A stretch of DNA of 64,000 nt from Tannockella sp964369175 (GTDB lineage Bacteria > Bacillota_I > Bacilli_A > Erysipelotrichales > Coprobacillaceae), in contig CAYJEM010000001.1 in assembly GCA_964369175.1 (NCBI GenBank), forward strand, positions 73,826-137,825, given 5' to 3'. A program made the position numbers and the translations under genes. This document shows positions 9,271 to 18,129 of this stretch, piece by piece. The notes below the pieces were generated by a model. It searched no databases and was not told the origin of the DNA. It was given only the letters and a program-made list of their open reading frames with translations. Every line of letters starts with the position of its first letter. The stretch's first letter is position 1.

Positions 9271-9273
9271 TAC

Positions 9274-9298
9274 AATAACACCCTTCTTGGGTGTTATT
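9274..9298 (+). other. hairpin between argG and argH
   Basis: An inverted repeat of about 9-10 bp (AATAACACC / GGGTGTTATT) in the gap, with no following U-run. It ends just before the argH ribosome site. It probably acts as an mRNA stabiliser, processing site or weak attenuator rather than a full terminator. Confidence 0.45.
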
Positions 9299-9320
9299 AC
9301 TACTAATAAAGGAGAAAATT

Positions 9321-10697
9321 ATGAAACTTTGGGGTGGAAGATTTACAAAACCAACAAATGAATTAGTTCATGAATTCAATGCTTCAATTACGTATGATCA
9401 GCGATTTTATAAATTCGATATAGAAGGAAGTATTGCTCATGTACAAATGCTTGCAAAACAACAAATTGTATCTAACGATGAAGGAAAACAAATTATTGAT
9501 GGCCTTCAAGGGATATTAAAAGATATTGAAGATAGTACCCTATCTATTGACACAACTTATGAAGATATTCATAGTTTCGTAGAAGCAACACTAATTAAAC
9601 GTATTGGTGATGTTGGAAAGAAATTACATACTGGTCGTAGTCGTAATGACCAAGTTGCACTAGATATGCGTTTATACACACGTCATGAAATTATTACAAT
9701 GAGCACAATTATTAAAGAATTGCTAGAAGTAATTCATGAAATAATGAAATCGAATCTTGATACATATATGCCAGGATTTACTCACCTGCAAAAAGCACAA
9801 CCAGTAACTTTAGCTCATCATATGGGAGCTTATTTTGAAATGTTTAAAAGAGACCATTCTAGATTACTAGACATTTATAAGCGTATGAATGTATGTCCGC
9901 TAGGAAGTGGTGCTATGGCTGGTACTACGTATCCTTTAGACCGTGACTATACTGCTTCATTACTAGCGTTTGATGGTCCTTGCTTAAATAGTATGGACGG
10001 TGTAAGTGATCGTGATTACTTAGTTGAATTATTATCGGCTATGTCAACTATGATGATGCACTTATCTAGACTAAGTGAAGAAATTATTATTTGGAACAGT
10101 GATGAGTATAAATTTGTTGATTTAGATGATACTTTTGCAACTGGAAGTTCAATTATGCCACAAAAGAAAAACCCTGATATTGCTGAATTGATTCGTGGTA
10201 AAACTGGTAGAGTGTATGGTTCTTTAATAGGTTTACTTACTACAATGAAAGCTTTACCACTTGCATATAATAAAGATATGCAAGAAGATAAAGAAGGATT
10301 TTTTGATGCACTAGATACTACAAAATCATGTTTACAATTAATGAAAGATATGTTAAATACAATTACTTTCAATGCTACTGTTATGGAAAAAAGTGCCCTT
10401 CGTGGTTATTCAAATGCTACAGATGCTGCTGATTATTTAGTAAATAATGGTGTCGCTTTCCGTGATGCTCATGAAATTATCGGTCGTTTAGTATTATTTG
10501 CAATCGATAATGGATGTAATATTGAGGATTTATCAATTACTCAATTACAAAGTATTTCACCTGTATTTAAAGATGATATTTATGAAGCGATTTCTCTTGA
10601 TACTTGTGTAAACAAAAGAGTAACAATGGGAGCACCAGGAAAAACAGCAATGCAAGAAGTTATAAAAATACATAAAGAATTATTAGAAAGTTTATAG
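9321..10697 (+). CDS. argH: argininosuccinate lyase
   Basis: A 458-residue member of the fumarase/aspartase superfamily with the signature GSSIMPQKKNPD and HTGRSRNDQV near residue 100. It splits argininosuccinate into arginine and fumarate. I place the start at 9321 (MKLWGGRF) because AAAGGAGA lies at 9308-9314; the longer in-frame version would include the intergenic hairpin. It completes the argGH unit. Confidence 0.95.
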   Translation: MKLWGGRFTKPTNELVHEFNASITYDQRFYKFDIEGSIAHVQMLAKQQIVSNDEGKQIIDGLQGILKDIEDSTLSIDTTYEDIHSFVEATLIKRIGDVGKKLHTGRSRNDQVALDMRLYTRHEIITMSTIIKELLEVIHEIMKSNLDTYMPGFTHLQKAQPVTLAHHMGAYFEMFKRDHSRLLDIYKRMNVCPLGSGAMAGTTYPLDRDYTASLLAFDGPCLNSMDGVSDRDYLVELLSAMSTMMMHLSRLSEEIIIWNSDEYKFVDLDDTFATGSSIMPQKKNPDIAELIRGKTGRVYGSLIGLLTTMKALPLAYNKDMQEDKEGFFDALDTTKSCLQLMKDMLNTITFNATVMEKSALRGYSNATDAADYLVNNGVAFRDAHEIIGRLVLFAIDNGCNIEDLSITQLQSISPVFKDDIYEAISLDTCVNKRVTMGAPGKTAMQEVIKIHKELLESL

Positions 10698-10700
10698 AAC

Positions 10701-10730
10701 AAAACCACATCATATTATTGATGTGGTTTT
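10701..10730. terminator. terminator after argH
   Basis: A 12-bp perfect stem (AAAACCACATCA / TGATGTGGTTTT) with a 6-nt loop, T-rich on both sides. It separates argH from the convergent acetyltransferase gene and can serve both. Confidence 0.85.
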
Positions 10731-10734
10731 CCTT

Positions 10735-11256
10735 TTATTGTTTTAAATATTCTTCTCGAGTAATTGCATATAAGCAATCATCAATAACTTCACCATTATC
10801 TAAACGCAGTGCATTTACTAATGTTCCTTCTAGTCTAAATGACAGTTTCTCCAATAAATTCCTTGAAGAAATATTATGACTAAACACTCTTGCACTAATT
10901 ACCTCGCATTGTTCATCAATAAATAAAAATTGTAAAAATTTTTTCAAAGCTTCGTGCATATATCCCTTTCTTGCATATTCTTTACCTACGTAATAGCTAA
11001 TTGAAATACTATTTATTCGATATCGAAAATAATCAACAGTTCCATCAACTTCGCCAATAAGTTTATTTGTTTCTTTATCAATTAAAAAATAACAATACTT
11101 TTTCTTTAGAAGACGATCAATTTCATCTTTTACATCACTTTGAGATACTGGTGGCATAGGATTAAAGTCTAAAAAGAATCGATGATTTCTTAATTTTATA
11201 TATTCCTCTAAATAATCTAATGTTGGTCTTATAAATACTAATCTTTTTGTTTCCAT
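10735..11256 (-). CDS. GNAT-family N-acetyltransferase (RimJ/RimL type)
   Basis: A 173-residue GNAT protein. The start ETKRLVFIRP, the acetyl-CoA loop YVGKEYARKGYMHEAL near residue 90-105, and the ending with SRNLLEKLSFRLEGTL match the RimJ/RimL-like subgroup, which acetylates protein N-termini or small amines. The substrate cannot be told from sequence. It sits alone between argH and the ornithine carbamoyltransferase gene. Confidence 0.85.
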   Translation of the reverse strand: METKRLVFIRPTLDYLEEYIKLRNHRFFLDFNPMPPVSQSDVKDEIDRLLKKKYCYFLIDKETNKLIGEVDGTVDYFRYRINSISISYYVGKEYARKGYMHEALKKFLQFLFIDEQCEVISARVFSHNISSRNLLEKLSFRLEGTLVNALRLDNGEVIDDCLYAITREEYLKQ

Positions 11257-11291
11257 ACAATTCTCCTAACTTAAATAATTATACATGAAAA

Positions 11292-11311
11292 AAAGCTACA
11301 ATTGTAGCTTT
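11292..11311. terminator. terminator after ornithine carbamoyltransferase
   Basis: A perfect 20-bp palindrome (AAAGCTACAA and its complement) followed by seven T on the minus strand. It overlaps the stop codon of the gene at 11310. Confidence 0.8.
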
Positions 11312-12293
11312 ATTTCATAGTTGCAACAAGCACTGCTTTAATTGAATGCATTCTATTTTCTGCTTCATCAAAAACTACTGATTGTTTACTTTCAAACACT
11401 TCATCTTCAACTTCACGAATATCTAGACCTAAACGTTCTTGCATATCTTTAGCTACCTCAGTTTCAAAATCATGATAAGCTGGTAAACAGTGCATAAATA
11501 TACAACTTGGATTATTTGTACGCGCCATAACTTCTCTAGTAACTTTATATGGCGTTAATGCCTCTACACGTGCTGGATATAATGATTCATCTTCACCCAT
11601 TGATACCCAAATATCAGTATAAATTGCATCAGCACCCTCAACATCATTTATATCATGACTAATTGTAATATTTGCACCTGATTTTTTACTAAGTGTTGCT
11701 ACAGTTTCTAAAACAACTGGGTCTACTGTGATTGATTTAGGTCCAATTGCAACCATTGTCATTCCCATAATAGCAGCACCATACATTAATGCATATAGTA
11801 CATTATCACTTAAATCACCCAAAAAAACTAACTTAGAATCTTCAAGTGGCTTATTTGTATGTTCTTCAATAGTCATAAAGTCAGCTAGAACCTGTGTAGG
11901 ATGATCAACATCTGTTAATCCGTTGTATACAGGTACATTTGAATACTTAGCTAATTGTTCTACTATTTCTTGGCTAAAACCACGATATTCAATAGCATCG
12001 TACATTCTCCCAAGTACTCTTGCACTATCAGCTAGTGATTCTTTTTTATTCATTTGTGAGTTAGTTAAAAATGTAACACATGCCCCTTGATCAAAAGCAG
12101 CTACTTCAAAAGCACAACGTGTTCTTGTTGATGGTTTATCAAATAACAATACAATATTTTTACCAAGTAAACGTTGGTTTAAAATCCCCTCTTGTTTTTC
12201 TTTCTTTAATTGATGTCCTAAATCTAATAAGTAACGAACTTCTTCCTTTGAATAATCAACTAATGTAAGTAAACTTCTATCTTTTAAATTCAT
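11310..12293 (-). CDS. argF: ornithine carbamoyltransferase, probably anabolic
   Basis: A 327-residue OTCase with carbamoyl-phosphate loop STRTR near residue 55, HPTQ near residue 131, ornithine loop DIWVSMGE and HCLPAYH. It makes citrulline. A second paralogue lies in the arginine deiminase operon at 15.7 kb, so this single-gene copy close to argGH is probably the biosynthetic one; that split is inference. GGAGGGG precedes the start. It has its own promoter and no T-box. Confidence 0.88.
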   Translation of the reverse strand: MNLKDRSLLTLVDYSKEEVRYLLDLGHQLKKEKQEGILNQRLLGKNIVLLFDKPSTRTRCAFEVAAFDQGACVTFLTNSQMNKKESLADSARVLGRMYDAIEYRGFSQEIVEQLAKYSNVPVYNGLTDVDHPTQVLADFMTIEEHTNKPLEDSKLVFLGDLSDNVLYALMYGAAIMGMTMVAIGPKSITVDPVVLETVATLSKKSGANITISHDINDVEGADAIYTDIWVSMGEDESLYPARVEALTPYKVTREVMARTNNPSCIFMHCLPAYHDFETEVAKDMQERLGLDIREVEDEVFESKQSVVFDEAENRMHSIKAVLVATMK

Positions 12294-12320
12294 AACTTCC
12301 CCTCCTAGTAAATTTTTATT

Positions 12321-12349
12321 ATTTTACCAAAAATAATGCATATTTACAA
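12321..12349 (-). promoter_or_regulatory. promoter of argF
   Basis: TTGTAA (12344-12349) and TAAAAT (12321-12326), 17-nt spacer, about 20 nt ahead of the argF ribosome site. Confidence 0.6.
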
Positions 12350-12363
12350 TATAATTATTTATT

Positions 12364-12723
12364 CTAACTAGAAATAAGGGATATAAAATCCGAAGAATGT
12401 TGCAATAATATTTCGTTAAAAATATTTTCGCTACTACGTGATTCGATTGTTATCATATATTCATCAATTACGCAAGTACTACAATCTCCTGTTAGTTCAT
12501 TAATAATTGTATGTATATTATCATTGTATTGATAATCACTACGACTTAATAGCGTCTCCCTAATTATAGAGTTAAACTCTTTTACATGTAAAAACGTATG
12601 TTCGAGTTGACTTGTAAAAAAATAATTTGATTGTTGTAAGTTGTCAAATGTATGTAAAAGTGATTTATATGTATTAAAAAACCCTTTTATATGTTTATGT
12701 GGTCTGTATAGTGTATACTTCAT
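12364..12723 (-). CDS. hypothetical protein, 119 residues
   Basis: I do not recognise this protein. It has no membrane span or signal peptide and looks mixed alpha/beta. It contains a DCSTC pair of cysteines near residue 80 within a segment predicted to precede a strand (IDEYMITIES). An AGGAGG-like site (CCTCCT on the + strand) lies before the ATG, which supports real translation. It is flanked by argF and ynzC, with no clear functional link to either. Confidence 0.6.
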   Translation of the reverse strand: MKYTLYRPHKHIKGFFNTYKSLLHTFDNLQQSNYFFTSQLEHTFLHVKEFNSIIRETLLSRSDYQYNDNIHTIINELTGDCSTCVIDEYMITIESRSSENIFNEILLQHSSDFISLISS

Positions 12724-12787
12724 AACTTATCCTCCTATATACATAGTAACAACAATAACGTAAAAATAATGTCAAAAAAAAGATCTA

Positions 12788-13027
12788 CTAATGTAAATCT
12801 TGATTTTCTTTTTCATCTTTTAATTTTTGAGGGGTAACGTCATTACCTTCACTATCGACAACTTTAATCGTTTTTAGCTGACTTTTAAAACCAGCACGGA
12901 ACTGTTCAAGATATTGTTGTCTAAGTGCTACTTGCTCATCAACCTCTTCTTGAGTTAGTGTTCCCTCTTTTTTCTTTTTAGCAAGTTCATTTATACGAGC
13001 TATTAATTTTTCATCGATTTGTGCCAT
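12788..13027 (-). CDS. ynzC: YnzC-like protein (UPF0291/DUF896)
   Basis: A 79-residue helical protein with the family pattern INELAKKKKEGTLTQEE followed by QRQQYLEQFRAGFKSQL-like sequence and a charged, disordered tail. AGGAGG at 13034-13039 fixes the start. In Bacillus ynzC belongs to the SOS-linked yneA region; no lexA or yneA is present here. A structured RNA leader (13049-13196) lies immediately upstream. Confidence 0.87.
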   Translation of the reverse strand: MAQIDEKLIARINELAKKKKEGTLTQEEVDEQVALRQQYLEQFRAGFKSQLKTIKVVDSEGNDVTPQKLKDEKENQDLH

Positions 13028-13048
13028 ACGATTCCTCCTATTAAATAC

Positions 13049-13196
13049 GCTAGAGAGTTTTAGATTATCCCTGATTAGTTCAGGTGGGTATCTTTAAACA
13101 AATTTTAGGATCCCTACTCTAAGGCAGGTCTTCAACACCATTTATTTAGATCAGATTCCCTTATCTAAAATGTGGAAATTTAATACCCCCTAGCAT
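13049..13196 (-). ncRNA. structured RNA or leader upstream of ynzC, family not assigned
   Basis: From a promoter at 13202-13229 a transcript would begin near 13196. A 10-bp closing stem joins 13185-13194 (GCTAGGGGGU) to 13049-13058 (ACTCTCTAGC), including G-U pairs. Inside are several helices: UUUUAGAU can pair with AUCUAAAA next to the closing stem, CCTGA/TCAGG forms a 5-bp hairpin, and GGGTAT could alternatively pair with ATACCC. The size (about 150 nt) and rod-like closure suggest 6S RNA or a riboswitch; I could not match motifs of TPP, FMN, cobalamin, SAM, lysine, purine or T-box elements. Confidence 0.5.
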
Positions 13197-13201
13197 CTAT
13201 A

Positions 13202-13229
13202 AGTATAGCATAGAAGATTATATTTACAA
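13202..13229 (-). promoter_or_regulatory. promoter of the structured RNA / ynzC
   Basis: TTGTAA (13224-13229) and TATACT (13202-13207) on the minus strand, 16-nt spacer, placing the transcript start at the base of the closing stem. Confidence 0.55.
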
Positions 13230-13323
13230 CTATAATGTATTGCTTTTTTATTACAATTTTCTATCCTCAGTGCTATATTATAATTATTTTTTATGATAGT
13301 GCAAAAAGACAATATATGTCTTT

Positions 13324-14241
13324 TTACACATGTATATATGTTGAGTCGATATTATGTATTGCATTTGGTAAATTATCCAAAGAAGTAATAACAGCAATGT
13401 TTCCAGTATTTTTAGCAAACTTAATGGCTGCTTCAACTTTTGGAAGCATACTGCCTGGTGCAAAATGACCTTCTTCTATAAATGACTGTGCTTGTTCAAC
13501 AGTTACTTCATGTAATTTCATTGCATTTGGAGTATTATAATTTAATTGAACTTGCTTAACATTTGTAAGAATAAAGTACTTATCAGCTTTAATATTTTCT
13601 GCTATTAATTCTGAAGCTAAATCTTTATCAATTACACCACTAGCAATTTTAGTTAGGTTATCTTCAAAGATTGGTATACCACCCCCACCACCGGCAATAA
13701 CAATGTGATTATTTTCAATTAAATCAATAATTGTCTCAATTTCTACAATTTTAATTGGACTTGGACTAGCAACAAGACGACGATATCCTCTACCAGAATC
13801 CTCAGCATAATGATCACCTGTTTTCCCTTCTAAATCAAGGGCCTGCTCTTTGGTGTAAAATGGTCCAACTGGTTTAGTCGGGTTTAAAAATGATGGATCA
13901 TCTTTATCTACAACTACTTGCGTTATTAATGAAGCTACTTTTTTATCAATGTTTTCTCTATGCAACCTTTCTCTAAGCAGTGCTTCGATATGAAATCCAA
14001 TATATCCCTGTGACATAGCAGTACATTCAGGAAGTGGCATTGTTGGAATACCATCTTTATGACTATATTCAAATGCCAAATTAATCATACCTACCTGTGG
14101 TCCATTACCATGGGCAATAATAATTTGATGTCCTTCTTTAACTAAGGGGATAATGTTCTCAATAGCATCTTTTAACAATGCTTGTTGTTCACTTGGGTTA
14201 TTTCCAAGTGCATTACCACCTAATGCGATTACAACTCTCAT
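13324..14241 (-). CDS. arcC: carbamate kinase
   Basis: An amino-acid kinase of about 305 residues starting VVIALGGNALG, with HGNGPQVG near residue 50, the AEDSGRGYRR segment and AGGGGGIP. It forms ATP from carbamoyl phosphate and ADP, the energy-yielding last step of arginine deiminase fermentation. An upstream in-frame ATG at 14253 lies inside the GAGGA ribosome site, so I choose 14241. It is the last gene of arcA-arcB-transporter-arcC, 17 nt after the transporter. Confidence 0.93.
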   Translation of the reverse strand: MRVVIALGGNALGNNPSEQQALLKDAIENIIPLVKEGHQIIIAHGNGPQVGMINLAFEYSHKDGIPTMPLPECTAMSQGYIGFHIEALLRERLHRENIDKKVASLITQVVVDKDDPSFLNPTKPVGPFYTKEQALDLEGKTGDHYAEDSGRGYRRLVASPSPIKIVEIETIIDLIENNHIVIAGGGGGIPIFEDNLTKIASGVIDKDLASELIAENIKADKYFILTNVKQVQLNYNTPNAMKLHEVTVEQAQSFIEEGHFAPGSMLPKVEAAIKFAKNTGNIAVITSLDNLPNAIHNIDSTYIHV

Positions 14242-14258
14242 ACTGTTCCTCATTTCTA

Positions 14259-15701
14259 TTATAAAATTAATGTAGCAATTGTAAGTATAATAATGTTTAC
14301 AACTGCAATAGTTAATACTACTTTAATTGCAAAGCGAGCCCACGTTGTATATTCTACCTTAGCCAGAGCTAAACCACCCATAATTGCTCCACAAGTTGGC
14401 GTAATTAAGTTTACCAAACCATTAGCAGCTACAAATGTCATAACTGTAGCTTCGACACTATAGCCAACATTCATTGCGAGTGGCCCCATAATTGGTGTAG
14501 ACAACGAAGCTAGACCTGATGATGAAGGGACTAATATTGATACCCCAACATGTAATAAGTAGTTTAATGGTGTAAATATAATTGCAGAAAGGCCATTCAA
14601 TGACTGAGCCGCATTAATAATAATATAGTCACTTAATGATGTTTCAACCATTAATACACTTGCACCTCTAGCAATCGCAATAATTAGGATTACTGAAACC
14701 ATATCAGCAGCACCTTCAATAAACGTACTTACTATTTTACTTTCTGGTATGCGGTTTACAACTGCAATAATAATCCCACAAATTAAGAACCATAATGCTG
14801 CATCTCCAAACCACCACGCACCAAAAGGTTGTCCTGTTAGCCATGCAGTATAATTATCAAAAATAGTAATTCCAAATTCACCCCATGGAATAAACCCAAC
14901 AATCATAACGATAAATGCTACTGTAAATAAAATTAGTGTAATTGATTGTTTGCTTGATAATTTTGCATCACTAAGTGATTCATTTTTAGAAAAAGAATTA
15001 TTCATATCTTCTTGTTCTTGTAATGATAAAAATGTTGATCCCTTATCTTTTAATACTTTTCTAGCATATTGCATTACAAAAAATATTGAAATTAATAATG
15101 TTGATAGCCATAGTACAAGACCAATTAAAATAATTGTCCCTTGATTTACAACAATATCTTCTGGTAATGATGAAATCGCTGCACCTACAGCAAATGGGTT
15201 TACAGTAGAACCAAGTACCCCAGATCCTGCACCAAGTAATACAATACTTGAAGCAACTAGCGTATCCATTCCGGCTGCTACCATTGTTACTGCTAAGATT
15301 GCATAGAATACAACAGACTCTTCTAACATTCCATATGTTGTTCCACCAACTGAGAAGATAAACATTAGAATAGGTATAAGATATATCTCATTTCCTTTAA
15401 GTTTTTTAATTAATACTTTAATCCCATTTTCAAATGCCCCTGTACCATTAACGATAGCTAGAAAACCACCTAGTACAAGAATGAATATTGATACATCAAT
15501 TGCATCCATAAACCCATTAATTGGGGACATTAATATTGTTGATAAACTAGCCGCAACTACCCCAGTACCGGGGATTACAGTTTCTACACCATCTACCATT
15601 TCAAATTGTGCTTGTGGTAAAAAATGTGTTGCAATCCCTAGTACTACGATTATTATGAATATGATTGAAAATGAGGATAACATTCGTTTATTTTTTTTCA
15701 T
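14259..15701 (-). CDS. YfcC-family arginine/ornithine transporter
   Basis: A 480-residue polytopic membrane protein with about 12 hydrophobic spans in two blocks, split by a hydrophilic loop near residues 215-250 (QEQEDMNNSFSKNESLSDAK). Each half has a glycine/serine-rich re-entrant-like segment (VGGTTYGMLEES; VPSSSGLASLSTP), as in the YfcC/DcuC ion-transporter group. Its place between arcB and arcC argues for arginine-ornithine exchange, as known for YfcC proteins in streptococcal arc operons. It is unlike the APC-type ArcD. Confidence 0.82.
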   Translation of the reverse strand: MKKNKRMLSSFSIIFIIIVVLGIATHFLPQAQFEMVDGVETVIPGTGVVAASLSTILMSPINGFMDAIDVSIFILVLGGFLAIVNGTGAFENGIKVLIKKLKGNEIYLIPILMFIFSVGGTTYGMLEESVVFYAILAVTMVAAGMDTLVASSIVLLGAGSGVLGSTVNPFAVGAAISSLPEDIVVNQGTIILIGLVLWLSTLLISIFFVMQYARKVLKDKGSTFLSLQEQEDMNNSFSKNESLSDAKLSSKQSITLILFTVAFIVMIVGFIPWGEFGITIFDNYTAWLTGQPFGAWWFGDAALWFLICGIIIAVVNRIPESKIVSTFIEGAADMVSVILIIAIARGASVLMVETSLSDYIIINAAQSLNGLSAIIFTPLNYLLHVGVSILVPSSSGLASLSTPIMGPLAMNVGYSVEATVMTFVAANGLVNLITPTCGAIMGGLALAKVEYTTWARFAIKVVLTIAVVNIIILTIATLIL

Positions 15702-15732
15702 ATTGACCTCCTGTTATTTTATAAATAACTTT

Positions 15733-16725
15733 CTATTCATCTTTTAATGTAGCATATATAACTGCTTTTATTGTATGAAGTCTATTTTCTGCTTCATCAA
15801 ATACTTTTGATTGTTTACTACTAAATACTTCATCAGTAACTTCCATTGCAGTAATGTTAAATTTTTCACCAATTTCCTTACCAATTTTTGTGTTTGTGTC
15901 ATGAAATGACGGTAAGCAATGTAAGAATATTGCATTTTCATTAGCATTTTCCATTAACTTTGTAGTTACTTGATAAGGCATTAACAAATCAATTCTTTCT
16001 TTCCATACTTCATCTGGTTCACCCATTGATACCCAAACATCAGTACAAATAACATCAGCATTTAATGTACCAGCCATAACATCTTCACTACATGTAATTG
16101 TTGCTCCAGTTTCTTTGGCAACTTCATTACATACATCAATTAATTCTTGGCTTGGCCATAATTCTTTAGGTGCACAAGTTGTAAAGTGGATACCTAATTT
16201 TGCACAAATAACCATATATGAGTTACCCATATTATTTCTAGCATCACCAATAAATGTTAAACGAAGTCCTTTTAGTTCATCAAAATTCTCTTTTACTGTA
16301 AGAATGTCTGCCAACATTTGTGTAGGATGAAATTCATCAGTTAATCCGTTCCATACTGGTACAGTTGCATGTTTTGCAAGTTCTTCAACAATACTTTGTC
16401 CATATCCACGATATTCAATACCATCATACATTCTTGATAGTACTTCAGCCGTATCTGCAACGCTTTCTTTTTTTCCTATTTGTGAACCTGTAGGACCTAG
16501 GTAAGTAACCCCCATCCCAAGATCATATCCTGCTACCTCAAATGCACAACGAGTACGTGTTGAATCTTTTTCAAATATTAAAGCTATGTTTTTACCTGAT
16601 AAATAACGATGTTCAATACCGTTTGCCTTTTTATGTTTTAAATCTGCAGATAAATCAAGCAAATAATTAATTTCCTCAGTAGTAAAATCTAAAATTTTCA
16701 AAAAATGTCTTCCTATTAAGTTCAT
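15733..16725 (-). CDS. arcB: ornithine carbamoyltransferase, catabolic
   Basis: A 330-residue OTCase with STRTRCAFEVAGYD near residue 57, FHPTQ near residue 134, DVWVSMGE and HCLPSFHD. It starts 1 nt after the arcA stop and lies in the arginine deiminase operon, so it should run in the phosphorolysis direction: citrulline to ornithine plus carbamoyl phosphate. The paralogue at 11.3 kb differs by having HCLPAYH and a different loop after residue 80. Direction of use is inferred from context. Confidence 0.92.
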   Translation of the reverse strand: MNLIGRHFLKILDFTTEEINYLLDLSADLKHKKANGIEHRYLSGKNIALIFEKDSTRTRCAFEVAGYDLGMGVTYLGPTGSQIGKKESVADTAEVLSRMYDGIEYRGYGQSIVEELAKHATVPVWNGLTDEFHPTQMLADILTVKENFDELKGLRLTFIGDARNNMGNSYMVICAKLGIHFTTCAPKELWPSQELIDVCNEVAKETGATITCSEDVMAGTLNADVICTDVWVSMGEPDEVWKERIDLLMPYQVTTKLMENANENAIFLHCLPSFHDTNTKIGKEIGEKFNITAMEVTDEVFSSKQSKVFDEAENRLHTIKAVIYATLKDE

Positions 16726-16726
16726 A

Positions 16727-17968
16727 TTATAGTTCCTCTCTAATTAATGGCATTGACATACAACGTGGTCCTCCGCGACCTCTAGATAGTTCTCCACTAT
16801 TTATTTCAATAACTTCGATACCATGACTTCTTAATAATTCATTTGTTTCATTATTTCGGTCATATACAATAACAACTCCTGGTGCAATACATAATGTATT
16901 AGAACCATCATTCCACTGTTCTCTTTGACTTCCAATCACATCGCCTCCAGCACACGGAATTAGAGTGATTTTTTTACCTAAATATTTTTCTAAAATATGT
17001 TCTAAAGAGTCTGAAAGCTTTTCTACATGTAGTTCATGACCTTTAGCATAGTTTTTTGATTTCGTTATTTCGTATACTTGTAATGTTTCCATAATACCAG
17101 GATGATATGTAAATTTATCAAAGTCAATTTGCGTAAAGACTGTATCTAGATGCATAAATGCTCGTGATTCTGGAATATTGATAGCTACCACTGTAGTAAT
17201 TTCACTATCGTTTTTAGAAAATATATTTCTAGCAAGGTCATCAATTGCTTCAGCAGTTGTACGCTGTGATATCCCCACTGCAACTACATGTTTATTTATG
17301 TTTAAGATATCTCCACCCTCAATACTAAAATCATTATATCGGTTATAATATTTTGTTACTTTATTATCAAAATCAGGGTGATATGTAAAAACATACTCGG
17401 CATAAATTGTTTCCCGATTTCTTGTGACAGAATACATTTTATTTAATGATATCCCTGTTCCAATACTTGCAAAGTTATCTCTTGTAAAATATAAATTTGG
17501 CATTGGATCAGTCAAAAAAGTTCCCGGTTCACGAATAATATCTATTAATGTTTTTTCTTTTCCTACGTCATCATACTCTATTTCATCAACAGTAACTCCT
17601 TGCATCGTTTTTAATACTAATTCTTTATTATCTGTATACTTTCCAAAAAAATCCTTAAGATGATTTGTGTACTTTTCAGTACGAATACCTGCCTCAAGTA
17701 TGAATTGTGAGATAAATCTTTCATATATATCTGGGTGAAGATCTAATACTTCTGCCATTAAATCTTCAAGATATACGACTTCAATTCCACGATCTTTCAT
17801 TACTTGTGCAAATTGATCATGTTCTTTTATCGCATTTGGTAAATATGGAATATCATCGAATAATAATCGATCGAGTGCTCCTGGTGTTAAATTTAACAAC
17901 TCCTTACCTGGTCTATGAAGCAACACTTTTTTTAACGGTGCTACCTCACTTTTAACGTTAATTATCAT
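16727..17968 (-). CDS. arcA: arginine deiminase
   Basis: A 413-residue guanidino-group-modifying enzyme with the N-terminal LLHRPGKEL, the FTRDNF motif near residue 165, the FMHLDTVFT histidine motif and the catalytic cysteine in GGPRCMSMP near residue 403. It hydrolyses arginine to citrulline and ammonia. It is first in the arc operon. A GGAGGG site precedes the ATG. The leader carries a terminator and an operator-like repeat (see 17997-18027 and 18100-18129). Confidence 0.96.
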   Translation of the reverse strand: MIINVKSEVAPLKKVLLHRPGKELLNLTPGALDRLLFDDIPYLPNAIKEHDQFAQVMKDRGIEVVYLEDLMAEVLDLHPDIYERFISQFILEAGIRTEKYTNHLKDFFGKYTDNKELVLKTMQGVTVDEIEYDDVGKEKTLIDIIREPGTFLTDPMPNLYFTRDNFASIGTGISLNKMYSVTRNRETIYAEYVFTYHPDFDNKVTKYYNRYNDFSIEGGDILNINKHVVAVGISQRTTAEAIDDLARNIFSKNDSEITTVVAINIPESRAFMHLDTVFTQIDFDKFTYHPGIMETLQVYEITKSKNYAKGHELHVEKLSDSLEHILEKYLGKKITLIPCAGGDVIGSQREQWNDGSNTLCIAPGVVIVYDRNNETNELLRSHGIEVIEINSGELSRGRGGPRCMSMPLIREEL

Positions 17969-17996
17969 AAATTAACCCTCCTTCATTTCTATTTAA

Positions 17997-18027
17997 AAAA
18001 GAGCATTTGACCATATATAGCTCTTTT
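17997..18027 (-). terminator. terminator-like hairpin in the arcA leader
   Basis: Arms AAAAGAGC and GCTCTTTT with a 15-nt loop, followed by T-rich sequence on the minus strand, about 28 nt ahead of arcA. No gene ends here, so it is placed as an attenuator. The sequence AAGAGC occurs again about 30 nt upstream in the leader and could compete for the 3' arm. A GTG-started frame of 21 codons spans the hairpin and stops just after it; it has no good ribosome site and is only a possibility. Confidence 0.55.
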
Positions 18028-18099
18028 AAACCAATTTAAAAACGTTAAAAACACTGCTCTTCTCTTACTCTTTTTTACTCTCTCCTCTTACAACTTAAC

Positions 18100-18129
18100 G
18101 TATATTGTATTTATAGTCAAACAATATAC
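18100..18129. promoter_or_regulatory. operator-like inverted repeat at the arcA promoter
   Basis: A perfect 9-bp inverted repeat: GTATATTGT at 18100-18108 and ACAATATAC at 18121-18129, 12-nt spacer, half-site centres 21 bp apart. The spacer holds the minus-strand TTGACT (18115-18120) that is the best -35 element for arcA. A repressor or activator dimer could bind here. It matches neither the ArgR nor the Fnr consensus well. Confidence 0.45.

Noticed and set aside
13049..13196. Resemblance of the ynzC leader to a TPP riboswitch (GATACCC...CCTGAAC, GGATAATC)
   Set aside because: The CTGAGA core is missing, spacing is wrong and the downstream gene is unrelated to thiamine.
17990..18060. Arginine leader peptide of 21 codons before arcA
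   Set aside because: GTG start without a good ribosome site and only one Arg codon in a non-clustered position; not enough to call it.
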